Shown: one piece after another, positions 45,789-55,074 of the stretch | Position numbering within the stretch: the stretch's first letter is position 1 | Layout of the letters: every line of letters starts with the position of its first letter | Origin: Nostoc sp. ATCC 53789 | GTDB taxonomy: Bacteria > Cyanobacteriota > Cyanobacteriia > Cyanobacteriales > Nostocaceae | Length of the DNA stretch: 64,000 nt | Reading direction: 5' to 3' | NCBI RefSeq assembly: GCF_009873495.1 | Contig: NZ_CP046705.1 | Span: 124,001-188,000, forward strand | Program-made: the position numbers and the translations under genes | Notes under the pieces: model-generated | Databases searched by the model: none | What the model was told of the DNA's origin: nothing | The model's input: the letters and a program-made list of their open reading frames with translations, nothing else

Positions 45789-46589
45789 TTGGCCGAATAG
45801 TTAGAGTATCAGAATGTAAAGGAATTAAAGCCTTATATGTCTGATAACCAGGTAGTCGAAAGCATTCAAGACAAGTATGATTCGTTATTGCCTTACTTGA
45901 ACGAGAAAACACGGCGTATTTGGGCAGCAATCGAAGCCCGAAGCCTGGGACGGGGAGGTGTCAGTCAAGTTGCGATTGCAACTGGGCTATCGCGTACTAC
46001 AATTTATGCGGGAATGCGTTTGCTGTCAGAACTTGATGGGGTGAAAACGGAGGACGACAGTACTCGAATCCGTACTAATGGAGGTGGACGAAAACTACTA
46101 GAAGAACAAGACGCAATGCTGCTATCAGATTTGGAATCACTAATTGAACCAATGACGTTGGGAGACCCAGAGTCTCCTCTAAAATGGACTTCTAAAAGTG
46201 TGGTGAAATTAGCAAGTGCTCTAAATCGTGGGGGACATAGAATTAGTGCTAAAAGTGTTGGCAAAAATATTCATGTGTGTCATTTTCCTCCCGGCACAAG
46301 TAAATGGAACAAAATTGAGCATCGTTTATTTTGCCACATTACGACTAACTGGCGAGGTAAACCTTTAACTAGTTTGCAAGTAGTGATTAATCTCATTCGT
46401 AATACTACCACTACACATGGATTAGAAGTTGAAGCTCGGTTAGATGAAAATTTCTATCAGACAGGAATTAAAGTCACAGTTCAAGAACTTGATACCATTG
46501 CCATTGAGCGAAACTCTTTTCATGGTGAGTGGAACTATATTATCAAACCCCAAATTTCTGCCTAATTGTTCAAGTTATTTTTACATGAT
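45765..46589 (+). mobile_element. ISAzo13-type element, internally deleted (825 bp)
   Basis: Perfect 26-bp terminal inverted repeats (45765-45790 and 46564-46589), containing ATGTAAAAATAACTTGAAC. The enclosed transposase lacks its middle. It separates the CyRepA1-like gene from a minus-strand gene ending LERTELGI. Joining the flanks does not restore one clean frame, so more than a simple insertion has occurred. Confidence 0.85.
45837..46565 (+). pseudogene. ISAzo13-type transposase with internal deletion
   Basis: 242 codons. The N-terminus is complete (NEKTRRIWAAIEARSLGRGG, VSQVAIATGLSRTTIYAGMR), and so is the C-terminus with the catalytic Glu region (CHFPPGTSKWNKIEHRLFCH). Between HRISAKSVG and KNIHVCH about 150 residues carrying the two catalytic Asp residues are missing, in frame. 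It cannot transpose itself but could be mobilised in trans by a full-length relative. The ISAzo13 element at 40-41 kb has different ends and is not its source. Confidence 0.85.
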
Positions 46590-47452
46590 GCCTAACTCCG
46601 TTCTCTCCAGCAGCCGTTGCAATTTATTGCCAGTTAGCTGCTCTAACGGCTGCTCTAAAAAATATTCATCAAAAATGGATTTACTATCAGTAGACACGTC
46701 CACCATCGACAGCGATCGCACTGCATCATAGACCGAGTTAGAATACTGCTGCTGGCCTGAATAACGCCTCTTCACCCACCAGTCACCGTTAGTGCATCCG
46801 ACTTGCCCCAGTTTCACGCCGTTGTTGTTGTAAATGCCATCATCGAGAATTTCAAAGCCATAATTCTGGCACTCGTTGAAGATATGCGCCATGATTTGGT
46901 TTTCGGTCGTAGAAGAGGACAAGGAGCAGGGTGCGGTGTGCAGGGGGGAAATTTCTTCTCCCTTGCTCCCTGCCCCCCTGCTTCTTTTTCCTGCACAGGT
47001 AATGAACCGTCTTTGTAGTGAGTGCAGATGAAGCGATCGCAACGCATTAGAGTGTTGGCACGAAATATTTCTTTGTCGTTTACCATGACTACCCAGCGTT
47101 GCGTTAAGTGGTTGTCGTCATGGCTGATGCTGGCTATGAGTTGATTACCAGCGTAATATTCGTGATGGTCAAACGAGATTTCGACTATTGTGAGTGGTTC
47201 GGGAGCTACGGCTTGGGCTTGGTCAGCGATGTAGTTGTCGAGTTCGGCTTGGGCGAGGGCTTGGTTGTCTGGGGTAAAAGTGGTGAGTTTCTGAATCTTG
47301 CTTGACTGATAATCAGCGATCGCAGTAATCCAAGAATCCTTACAGCGTTTGTCACTGACCTCAACTGTGCAGGCGATTTCACTGTAGATTTGCTTGAGTC
47401 GGGCAATGGATTTTAGTTGTAGCTGTTGTTGGCTGTAGATTTGGTATGTCAT
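46590..47452 (-). pseudogene. Plasmid gene broken by an inserted palindromic repeat
   Basis: From ATG 47452 the frame gives MTYQIYSQQQLQLKSIARLK, QIYSEIACTVEVSDKRCKDS, a middle domain and MRCDRFICTHYKDGSLPVQE. It then enters a palindromic repeat (46912-46999) and shifts by one frame. The continuation is NQIMAHIFNECQNYGFEILD, GVKLGQVGCTNGDWWVKRRY and EQLTGNKLQRLLERTELGI, where the ISAzo13-type element begins. It reads as one protein of roughly 250 residues lying just upstream of the CyRepA1-like gene, possibly in its operon. Family not recognised. Confidence 0.6.
46912..46999. repeat. CCCCCTGC/GCAGGGGGG palindromic repeat inside a gene
   Basis: GGAGCAGGGTGCGGTGTGCA and GGGGGG on one side, CTTGCTCCCTGCCCCCCTGC on the other, around an AAATTTCTTC loop. 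This is a typical cyanobacterial intergenic repeat. Here it has landed inside a coding sequence and shifted the frame. Confidence 0.7.
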
Positions 47453-47599
47453 GATTGATTAAGTTCCTAACGGGACGGAAAGCGCTCAAGATTCGCAGTC
47501 CGGGCGCTTTCTTTATACTTACTAATGTAAACTGTCTGCATACACTTGTCAAGCGTCTGTAGACAAAGTACAATAAAATTAGTTTTGGAGAACTTATTT

Positions 47600-47845
47600 A
47601 TGAACTTAGTGCAAGTAAAACGAGTAGTTGAAACCGTCTTGGACTTTCCAGGATTGGGGCAAAAAATAAGACAAGCAAGGGAGCGTGATGAAAGAACCTT
47701 GACTGATATCTGTCGTGACTGTAAGTTAAGCCGTTCTTACTGGTATCAATTGGAAAACGAAGATTTAAGAGCGCCTGCAACAGAGGATGTCATTCGTAGA
47801 ATTGAACAGGTTTTGAATATAGATTTGGGGGTAAAGTTTGAATGA
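47600..47845 (+). CDS. XRE-type helix-turn-helix protein
   Basis: 81 residues from ATG 47600, behind TTTTGGAG; a longer frame from 47546 lacks such a site. The helix-turn-helix is IRQARERDERTLTDICRDCK, LSRSYWYQLENEDLRAPATE. The next gene overlaps by four bases and carries a paralogous copy of this domain (IKQAREARGRPVTQMAKEVG, ISRNYWYQLEAEA). It is probably a DNA-binding regulator of its own operon, though a structural DNA-binding role with the nuclease-like partner is possible. Confidence 0.78.
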   Translation: MNLVQVKRVVETVLDFPGLGQKIRQARERDERTLTDICRDCKLSRSYWYQLENEDLRAPATEDVIRRIEQVLNIDLGVKFE

Positions 47846-48414
47846 TTGAGCCTTCCACTATTAATCCCCTTGCCCTCCCATCGGTTCCATTAGAGAAGAA
47901 ATCACAGTTACCCACAACACCTTGTGTTTACTTTGCAATTGATTCTCAGGGCATAGTTCAGTACATTGGTATGACTGAAGATTTAAAACAACGTTGGGTT
48001 TCGCATCATCGGTATGAGTACCTAAAACTTTGCAACCAAGTAAAAATCTCATATTTGCAAATTGATGACATTGCCCTGCTGCCAGAAATTGAAGCTGCTT
48101 TAATCAGGTACTTTAACCCCCCAATTAACAGAATGGGAAGCAATTGGATCTACTCTGTTGCTAAACCAGCAGGGCTGAAAGTAAGACGGATTATTAAGCT
48201 AGAAGTTGATGTTCCTGGATTGGGCGATCGCATTAAACAGGCCAGAGAAGCTAGGGGGCGGCCAGTTACACAGATGGCCAAAGAAGTCGGAATATCTCGT
48301 AACTATTGGTATCAGTTAGAGGCGGAAGCTGTATTAGGTGGTGTAGCAGAAGAAACTCTTCGGAAAATTGAAGAGGTGCTGGGTGTAGATTTAGGGGTAC
48401 AGTTTGATGATTGA
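47842..48414 (+). CDS. GIY-YIG nuclease fused to XRE helix-turn-helix
   Basis: 190 residues. GIY-YIG domain (about 25-105): CVYFAIDSQGIVQYIGMTED (the GIY/YIG strands read VYF and YIG), LKQRWVSHH with the catalytic-type Arg, and EIEAALIRYFNPPINRMGS with the Glu and the Asn-bearing end. XRE domain (about 125-190) follows, copied from or to the gene upstream. GIY-YIG nucleases cut DNA; fusion to a helix-turn-helix would give site preference, as in homing-type or mobile-element nucleases. Overlaps both neighbours by ATGA-type junctions. A decayed third copy of its start lies immediately after it. Confidence 0.8.
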   Translation: MIEPSTINPLALPSVPLEKKSQLPTTPCVYFAIDSQGIVQYIGMTEDLKQRWVSHHRYEYLKLCNQVKISYLQIDDIALLPEIEAALIRYFNPPINRMGSNWIYSVAKPAGLKVRRIIKLEVDVPGLGDRIKQAREARGRPVTQMAKEVGISRNYWYQLEAEAVLGGVAEETLRKIEEVLGVDLGVQFDD

Positions 48415-48553
48415 CCTTTATACTATTAATCCTCTTGCTCTCCCCTCTGTCTTATTAGAGAAGCGATACCTGGGTTGGGCTACGGCTATGCAGTTATCAG
48501 TTACATCCGAAATTTACGTTGCAGTTGACTCTGAGAAAATCTCATTGAACTAG
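48407..48553 (+). pseudogene. Truncated duplicate of the GIY-YIG gene start
   Basis: 48 codons overlapping the stop of the gene before it. MIDLYTINPLALPSVLLEKR matches MIEPSTINPLALPSVPLEKK of the GIY-YIG gene, and IYVAVDSEK matches VYFAIDSQG, after which it stops. It shows a tandem duplication that later decayed. A similar remnant (FAINSEKILLN) is legible near 54875-54910. Confidence 0.6.
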
Positions 48554-48565
48554 AAAGGTGGAATC

Positions 48566-49474
48566 ATGTCTAAACCACCTTCTAATCGCAAAAAGGCCAC
48601 CTCTGCCGCATCTACCGATTCAACTTCAGCAGCTAACTCTGCAAATGAGGATATCTCCCAGCAAGTAGATCCAGGTTCAGCAACGATTACAGTTACGGCT
48701 GTTGAAGTAACAGAGTTGACCCAGGAGGAGCAAAGCGATCGCCTGCACTTGGAGAGGAAAGTGGAACGGGCGTTTTTTGAAGCGGGGAAAGCGCTGACAG
48801 AATTGAGGGACAGACGGCTTTATCGCTCCACGCATAAAACATTTGAAGATTATTGCCGCGATCGCTTTGGGCATAGTCGTCGGCAATCTTATCTTTTAAT
48901 GGATGCGGCGGTTGTTTTCGATAATTTGATGGAAAAATGTGATCCAATGGATCACATTTTGCCAACTAACGAACGTCAAGTCAGACCAATGACAAAGCTT
49001 GAACCCCACCAACAGCAAGAAGTGTGGGTAAAAGCAGTGGAGCAGTCAGGGGGTAAAGTGCCACCAGCTAGAATCGTTAAAAACGTAGTGCAGCAAATAA
49101 TGGAACGCACCCAAGTACCGAACACCTACCAACTTGGTGAAGTCTGCCAAATCCTTGTTAAAGACAATCCCGAACTGAGAGGCAAAGGTGGGTGTTGGGG
49201 GATTGTCAGCGCAGTGAATAATTTCAGTTGCACTGTCAAAACCTGGGATGGGGAGTATGCCGTTGCTTTGCAGCACCTCAAATCTTACAATTACCTGCCT
49301 GTGGAGTGTCAGCAGATGCAGGTTATTTGCGATCGCATTAATCAGGTGTATTCGAGTGAGCTGGAGGAGTCGGTGCAGAAGTTTTTGGAGTCGTTGGGGA
49401 GGCTGAAGCGGGCTTATTTGACGGCTTTAGAAGAGAAATTGTTGAGTTTGCTAGAAGCTGAAATTGCAAATTAA
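48566..49474 (+). CDS. Plasmid protein of unknown function with helical DNA-binding-like core
   Basis: 302 residues behind AGAAAGGTGGAATC. A disordered Ser/Thr/Ala-rich N-terminus (1-45) precedes a helical domain (FFEAGKALTELRDRRLYRST, HKTFEDYCRDRFGHSRRQSY, LLMDAAVVFDNLM), a pattern found in DUF3102-like and ParB-related plasmid proteins. A small beta domain (about 195-235) and a C-terminal helical hairpin (SVQKFLESLGRLKRAYLTAL, EEKLLSLLEAEI) follow. The C-terminal hairpin recurs as decayed copies at 52.7-52.9 and 61.2-61.35 kb. Role in DNA binding or maintenance is inferred. Confidence 0.65.
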   Translation: MSKPPSNRKKATSAASTDSTSAANSANEDISQQVDPGSATITVTAVEVTELTQEEQSDRLHLERKVERAFFEAGKALTELRDRRLYRSTHKTFEDYCRDRFGHSRRQSYLLMDAAVVFDNLMEKCDPMDHILPTNERQVRPMTKLEPHQQQEVWVKAVEQSGGKVPPARIVKNVVQQIMERTQVPNTYQLGEVCQILVKDNPELRGKGGCWGIVSAVNNFSCTVKTWDGEYAVALQHLKSYNYLPVECQQMQVICDRINQVYSSELEESVQKFLESLGRLKRAYLTALEEKLLSLLEAEIAN

Positions 49475-49559
49475 CGTTTGTTAAATAATGTTTGACTGTC
49501 CTCCTCGTTACTTCCGGTTGAAATAGGCTATTTATGTAATGCTAAGGGGATTTACCAAG

Positions 49560-51083
49560 ATGCCAAAAAAGAGCCAGAGCAATTCTTTGAGTAAGATTAA
49601 ACAAGAAACCTCTGTTGGTTCGCGCATCTTTGAAGCACTTACAGAAGGGGAAATTTCCCAGCTACTGGATGAATTATTTGCGGTTTTATCCGACGAACAG
49701 CGAGTAACTGTGTTTGCTCAACTGCAAGGGAATACCCAAGAGACTTTAACTCAAATCATCGCTCCACCTCAAACAGTAGAACAGGTAAAAACAAGCAAAG
49801 TACAACCAACTTCTTTGGCAAAATTAGCTCAAACTTGGTCCCAATTATGGGGAGAGTGGAATCAGATTATTTTGTCAGCATCCCAGTCAGAAGGGAAATA
49901 TATAGTCCAAGAAGCAAGCTGGGAAGAACCTTATTTTGATGACTGTACTTTTGTTGAAGATTTAGAAGCTGTTGCACAAAAGATGAAGCCATTGGTAAAA
50001 ACGGCTTTTGAGAATGGCTTTAGTAATGACAATGGTTTTGCAGCCAGTTTGTTGTCAGCAGAAAGTGAAATCTCTAATGGTATACCCGACTGGATGGAAA
50101 TTGCTAATGGTATTCATTTGGAAGGAGCGACAACAAGTAGCTTATTGGAATGGGAATGGTTATTGGTGCAGTCACAAGGACAAAATGGGTTCAAATTAGC
50201 TCAAAAAATTAGGGAATTGGATGAAGAATTTTACCACACCAGTTTAGATGATGATGCTGTGACCGATTTCTTTTCCCATTTACCTGATGTTGAAAAAAAG
50301 TTAATTTTTGACGGATTGACTGCCAATCGAGAAGTTTCTCTGTGGAAGCATGACTTAGAGAATACTTTTTCTTATTGGCATATAGTTTACATGGAATTGA
50401 TGCAGCAATTTGCAACCCCAGAGATATATTTGAACAATCTCCGGGCGACTATTTCCCAGGAATGGCAAAGTGGTTTACCTGTAATTGAGGATTTGTTGGC
50501 TAAACAAGAATATAGAGAAAGTCTTACAGTGATTCAAGAGACTTTGGATGCGTTATTAAAAAACAAACATGACTTGAATCCCTGGACACCAGAAAACTCG
50601 CTGCTATTTGTTGCTGTGGGTGGATTTTCTTACGCTCCTGGGAATTGGGAAAAGGAAAAAACTTTACTTCGCTATTATCAGCAAGCTGTTCGAGAATTGG
50701 GAGAAATCGAACGGGTGAATGCTTTGTCAATTCAGTATATTACTTTTGAATGTTGTTACGACTGGTCGAGTATGTTCAAAGCTTTTGCTGAGATAGCAGT
50801 TAATAAAGAGACTCAGCAAGCCTTGTTTACATCTTGGCGTGAATCGATAATAAAACGTGGTACACCATACAGATACTCAGGTTTATATGCACATCAAAAA
50901 CCCGTAGATACTTGGTGGTTGCATTGGTTGCTCGATAGTATTACAACTAAGGAAAAAGGACATACTTGGTTTAGGCAACAAATTATCGAATGGTTGGAGA
51001 ATTTACCTAGAGAACAGGGACAACTGGGTGGAGAATATAGTCAGGACTTACGCAACTGGCACAGTGCGATCGCAATTTTATAG
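49560..51083 (+). pseudogene. Large unknown gene, 5' part, cut by an IS4/IS701-type element
   Basis: 507 codons from ATG 49560 (AAGGGGATTTACCAAG upstream). The product is soluble, acidic and helical, with Trp-rich segments (SLAKLAQTWSQLWGEWNQII, LLEWEWLLVQSQGQ, TPYRYSGLYAHQKPVDTWWL). The last native residues are NWHSAIAIL; TAG at 51081 belongs to the IS. The reading resumes at about 52292 with VLHLLTRDLTEIKYQGKSPY. No domain is recognised, but the length and conserved Trp pattern argue for a real protein of about 640 residues before insertion. Confidence 0.65.
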
Positions 51084-52289
51084 TATTTACGTACTATGTC
51101 AAAGTGGCGTACCTAGAGGACATTGCTGAAATTAATAACAGTAATTAGCTGTGTTAAGTATTTTTCAAATCATGAGAAAATGAGTTGAGTATTCAGAAAA
51201 TAAATCTTGTAGTTTATGAGATTTACAAAACTTAACTATTGCCAGTACTTGTTAAGTAGTCAGATTAATTATACTCTGACAAATTTGGCAGAGCATTTAG
51301 AGCAGATTAGTCATGATAAAATTAACCGTTATCTTAAGAATGAAAAGTTAACACCACGTTTACTTTGGGATAATGTTAAAGATATCTTACAAGTGAGTGA
51401 TAGCGCATATCTAGTTTTTGATGACACAGTACTTGATAAACGATACGCCACAGAAATAGAGACCAGTAAAAGGCAGTATAGTGGCAACCAACATGGTGTA
51501 ATCCAAGGTATTGGGCTAATAAATTGTATATATGTCAATCATGAAATCGGAAAGTTTTGGATAGTTGATTATCGGATTTATGACCCAGATAGAGATGGAA
51601 AAACAAAGATAGATCATGTTACAGAGATGCTGCAAAACCTTATATATCATAAGGCTTTACCGTTCCAAGCTGTCTTAATGGATACTTGGTATGCAACAAA
51701 TAAATTGATGTTATATATTGATGGATTAGGAAAATATTATTATTGTCCTCTGAAACGTAATAGACTTGTTGATGATACGGCAGGTCAAAAAAATTATCAA
51801 AGAATTGAATTGTTATCTTGGGATAGCCAGGAGTTAAAATCAGGTAAAATAATTAAAATAAAAAAGTTTCCCCAAGCTACAAAAGTGAATCTCTTCCGGG
51901 TAACTGTCTCGACCGACAGAACGGATTTTATCGCTACTAACGATTTATCTCAAGATTCTACGGACGTTGTACAAAAAGTGTGTAAGGTTCGATGGAAGGT
52001 TGAGGAGTTTCATAGAGAATTAAAACAAGTAACTGGTATTGAATCGTGTCAATGTCGCAAGGGACGTATTCAAAGAAACCATATTGCCTGTGCTATTTTA
52101 GTCTGGCTTCGACTCAAACATTTAGCTTATCAAAGCTACCAAACAATTTATCAAATTAAACATGGATTATTATCCAATTATTTAGTTCAGCAACTAAAAC
52201 GCCCGAATGTTCCCATGTTTATTGTCTAGTTGTTTGGCGCTCGGTGCGGCGCAGCCGCACCGTCGTTTGTGACAGTTGCGTAAGTCCTG
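51081..52289 (+). mobile_element. IS4/IS701-type element (about 1.2 kb)
   Basis: The right end, read inward, is CAGGACTTACGCAACTGTCA, a sequence common at the ends of cyanobacterial elements. The left end TAGTATTTACGTACTATGTC is a diverged match. It contains one transposase gene. A GTGCGGCGCAGCCGCAC palindrome sits near the right end. No target duplication could be identified with confidence, so ends may be off by a few bases. Confidence 0.7.
51216..52229 (+). CDS. IS4/IS701-type transposase
   Basis: 337 residues in one frame. DDE residues of the IS4 superfamily are visible: SAYLVFDDTVLDKRYATEIE (first Asp), FQAVLMDTWYATNKLMLYID (second Asp), and KVRWKVEEFHRELKQVTGIE (Y/R-E-K region, here W-K-V-E-E-F-H-R-E-L-K). 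The N-terminal helical region (LNYCQYLLSSQINYTLTNLA) is also typical. The gene is complete and may be active; it has inserted in a large unknown gene. Confidence 0.88.
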   Translation: MRFTKLNYCQYLLSSQINYTLTNLAEHLEQISHDKINRYLKNEKLTPRLLWDNVKDILQVSDSAYLVFDDTVLDKRYATEIETSKRQYSGNQHGVIQGIGLINCIYVNHEIGKFWIVDYRIYDPDRDGKTKIDHVTEMLQNLIYHKALPFQAVLMDTWYATNKLMLYIDGLGKYYYCPLKRNRLVDDTAGQKNYQRIELLSWDSQELKSGKIIKIKKFPQATKVNLFRVTVSTDRTDFIATNDLSQDSTDVVQKVCKVRWKVEEFHRELKQVTGIESCQCRKGRIQRNHIACAILVWLRLKHLAYQSYQTIYQIKHGLLSNYLVQQLKRPNVPMFIV

Positions 52290-52291
52290 AT

Positions 52292-52672
52292 AGTGTTTTA
52301 CATTTGTTAACAAGAGATTTGACCGAGATAAAGTATCAGGGAAAATCCCCCTACCCTAAGTTTTATGAGGTTGTGATTCTACCAAACCAACTATCGACAC
52401 GGGATGATATTTCTAGGAGAACGTATCTCCAAGAATATGCACCCCCTGACTTGTGGGAAAGAGTGATGGCTTATTGGCAAGCAAATTTACACAACTTTGT
52501 ACCCAGACCGGACTCGTCTCAAAGCTCGGATTATACGAAAAATGCAGAATGGATGTCTGCCTTGAAGGAGTTAGCACCGCAGAATTATGATAGTTTGTTG
52601 TCCCAATGGAAAGTTCAGCATAAGCGACGACCTAATTTGTGGAAAGCAATGAGAAATTTGGGATTGGATTGA
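52292..52672 (+). pseudogene. 3' part of the gene cut by the IS4/IS701-type element
   Basis: Native sequence runs from about 52292: VLHLLTRDLTEIKYQGKSPY, PKFYEVVILPNQLSTRDDIS, RRTYLQEYAPPDLWERVMAY and a C-terminus NLWKAMRNLGLD. It lacks a start of its own; upstream residues in frame come from IS sequence. It continues the reading of 49560-51080. Confidence 0.6.
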
Positions 52673-52684
52673 TGTAATGCTTTT

Positions 52685-52926
52685 TGTATGTGGCATGGGG
52701 AGTACACAATTAGGTTGCAGCACATGAAGTTTTTCAACGACCTACCCCAGGAGTGTCAGCAGGTTCTGGAGATTAGCAATCGCCTTCCTTGCTCAAATAT
52801 ATTCCGATTCACTCTTTGGAGACTGTCAAAAGTCTGTTGCAGTCGTTGGGGAAGGTGAATCGTCCTTATCTAACTAAGTTGGAAGAAAAACTTTTGAGCC
52901 TTCTAGAGTCTGAAGTTAAAGTGTAA
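52685..52926 (+). pseudogene. Decayed duplicate of the 48.6-49.5 kb gene, 3' end
   Basis: GEYTIRLQHMKFFNDLPQEC matches GEYAVALQHLKSYNYLPVEC of the intact gene. After a frame change, VKSLLQSLGKVNRPYLTKLE and EKLLSLLESEVKV match its C-terminal hairpin. The stop is completed by the first base of IS630-B copy 2. Frameshift and truncation show it is dead. Confidence 0.75.
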
Positions 52927-52928
52927 TA

Positions 52929-54114
52929 AGCTGTTACGCAGCTTGATTGTATAATAAAGCTAAGTAATTAACCTAGCATTAGCCACCTATGCCAGCAAAA
53001 AACCATCTTTCTAAAGAGCAAAAGGAACGGTTACTAAAAACTCTAAAAGAGCATGAAAATCCATACGTAAGAGAAAAAATATTGATTTTATTATTAATGA
53101 ATGATGGAAAAACTTATCAGGAAATTAGTAAGTTTTTAGACATTGCATATCCAACGGTAGCATATTGGGCAGTTCACGGCGATCCAGATAACCTAGAAAG
53201 TTTTTTAGATGGAAGAAGAGAAGGTAACTTCCGCAAAGTTACTAAAGAATATGAGGATTTATTATTAGAAACAATTGAAAAAGAACCACTAGATTATGGG
53301 TATGATTTTGGTCGTTGGACGGCAGCAAGACTAGCCACGTACCTCGAAAAGATAACAGGAATTAAGTTAAGTGGTTCGCAAGTTGGGAGAATATTAGAGC
53401 GAAAAAAGTACGTTTACCTTTGGGCAAAATACAGCCTAGAGGACAAACAGAATCCTGAAATACGTAAGGCATTTAAAGAAAAATTGTCAGAATACTTAAG
53501 AATAACAAATGTTGCCCCAGAGCGTTTACAGGTATGGTTTTGGGATGAGAGTGGATTTAGTTTGAGAGTGATAAGAAGAAAAAATTGGGGTAAGAAAGGT
53601 ACAAGAAAACAAATCACAGGTCAAAGAAGAAGAGGAAGAGTAAATATTATGGGAGGGTTACGCTATCACGACAAGAAGAGAATGAATTTTGTGATTAAAA
53701 AAGGAAATGCAGATGTATTTTATGAGCAGCTTAAATCTTTGAATAATTTTCTTTTGCAAGAATGGATAGAGCAAGGAAATCCAATTGAGACTTTCAATAA
53801 ATGTTCGGCGAAAATAGTGATTATCTTAGATAATGCCAGCTTCCATAAAAGAAAAGATATTTTAGTTCGTATCAAGGCAGAAATGCCAAATATTATCCTG
53901 GAATTTCTACCACCTTATAGTCCAGATTATAATTTAATTGAATTGGTTTGGCATTCAGCAAAAGAATATATAGCTCATAGATTGTTCGAGTCAGTATCAC
54001 AGCTAGAAGAGTTGTTAAATAAATTGTTAAATGAAGGAGGTCTTATTATTAAATGGGAACGCAAAATTAAAAATAAAGGTAATGCTATTTATTAAATTTA
54101 GCTGCGTAACAGCT
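52929..54114 (+). mobile_element. IS630-family element B, copy 2 (1186 bp)
   Basis: Appears identical to 15580-16765, same orientation, TA flanks at 52927-52928 and 54115-54116. It separates a decayed duplicate on its left from an M15-like peptidase gene on its right and supplies the stop codon of each. Confidence 0.95.
52989..54095 (+). CDS. IS630-family transposase (element B, copy 2)
   Basis: 368 residues, the same sequence as the product of copy 1, with intact DDE residues (FWDESG, ILDNASFH, NLIELVW). Confidence 0.93.
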   Translation: MPAKNHLSKEQKERLLKTLKEHENPYVREKILILLLMNDGKTYQEISKFLDIAYPTVAYWAVHGDPDNLESFLDGRREGNFRKVTKEYEDLLLETIEKEPLDYGYDFGRWTAARLATYLEKITGIKLSGSQVGRILERKKYVYLWAKYSLEDKQNPEIRKAFKEKLSEYLRITNVAPERLQVWFWDESGFSLRVIRRKNWGKKGTRKQITGQRRRGRVNIMGGLRYHDKKRMNFVIKKGNADVFYEQLKSLNNFLLQEWIEQGNPIETFNKCSAKIVIILDNASFHKRKDILVRIKAEMPNIILEFLPPYSPDYNLIELVWHSAKEYIAHRLFESVSQLEELLNKLLNEGGLIIKWERKIKNKGNAIY

Positions 54115-54766
54115 TACCTAACTGCGTTGTCAACTCTTTATAAAACTGTTTATGTGAACCTGAATAATTTTCTGCACCTAAACGTGTTAAATATCCCTTT
54201 TTGCTTGTGTAAGGATTAGGGATATAGCTGTAAATGTATAGTTTTCTGCATTCGGGATTTTCAGACCAACCAATATTGAACGCAGCATACTTGGGGAAAA
54301 ATGTGATTGCATTGTAATAATCAATGTAATCGTGAATCCACCATGCTAAGGCTGTCCAATCGGCAGTTTTCTCATAATAATCAATGAAAGAATTCACAAT
54401 AATGCAGGCTGTAGCACCCATATAACCTTTAGCGTCTGGAACATCCCAGATATGAACTGCATAGTTAGATTCGTTGCTAGCACAATTGTACTGGTTTTTA
54501 TTTTCTGCACCTTTAGCATTGACAGCAGATGACCGATATCCAGAGCGAATGCTGATCCTTCCGAAAGCTTGTTGAATTGGTTCTAGAACTTGTTCACAAA
54601 GACTTTTGCCGGATGCGATCGCCAAATCAGGATTATCTGGTATATTTGGAATCCCTTCAATTTGAGAAATTTCTGAGTGCAGAAAATCACGCATAAAAAA
54701 GTTTTTTGACAAACGTACTCGACCTAATTCTTCCAATGATTTGACAGTTTGTGGTCTTTTCATCAT
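54098..54766 (-). CDS. M15-like peptidase / endolysin-type protein, 3' end replaced by IS
   Basis: 222 codons. The first 110 residues match the peptidase M15A layout: NFFMRDFLHSEISQIEGIPN, LEPIQQAFGRISIRSGYRSS, VNAKGAENKNQYNCASNESN and YAVHIWDVPDA, with the metal-site region (SGYRS...N...H.WD) recognisable; the canonical SxHxxGxAxD is altered to NYAVHIWD, so one ligand may differ. The rest includes a Trp-rich helical domain (DWTALAWWIHDYIDYYNAIT). M15 enzymes cleave peptidoglycan cross-links. The last five residues (KLLRS) and the stop come from IS630-B, so the natural C-terminus is cut or altered slightly. Confidence 0.6.
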   Translation of the reverse strand: MMKRPQTVKSLEELGRVRLSKNFFMRDFLHSEISQIEGIPNIPDNPDLAIASGKSLCEQVLEPIQQAFGRISIRSGYRSSAVNAKGAENKNQYNCASNESNYAVHIWDVPDAKGYMGATACIIVNSFIDYYEKTADWTALAWWIHDYIDYYNAITFFPKYAAFNIGWSENPECRKLYIYSYIPNPYTSKKGYLTRLGAENYSGSHKQFYKELTTQLGKLLRS

Positions 54767-55074
54767 TGTTAATTTAATTCGACGCGATGAATACCCGCAA
54801 ATATACCTTGAGTGATGGAATGGAAACGATGCCTGCGGCGAACTACGCCGAAGCAGTGATCAACTACTTCCAAAATCTACTTTGCAATCAACTCTGAAAA
54901 AATATTGTTGAACAGGAGGAGCAAAGCGACCGCCTAGTAAATTACAGTTATTAAATGTATTCTTTCGAGAATCATTGAGGAAGTATAAAATAAAACTGTT
55001 TTTGGCGATATATTATTTGTAACAGTAATTAACCCTTCGTTAGCAAGATAGCTCTGTGTTTTTGGAGTATTTTA
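54767..55074. other. Intergenic stretch with gene remnants
   Basis: 54870-54935 contains FAINSEKILLN-like text and GAGGAGCAAAGCGACCGCCT, close to parts of 48500-48750 (IYVAVDSEK and GAGGAGCAAAGCGATCGCCT). These are scraps of the GIY-YIG/plasmid-gene locus. The remainder up to 55074 is A/T-rich and probably holds the promoter of the STAND gene. Confidence 0.5.

Noticed and set aside
51081-51098. TAGTATTTACGTACTATG as a LexA box
   Set aside because: It is the left end of the IS4/IS701-type element and departs further from the consensus than the 34110 site.
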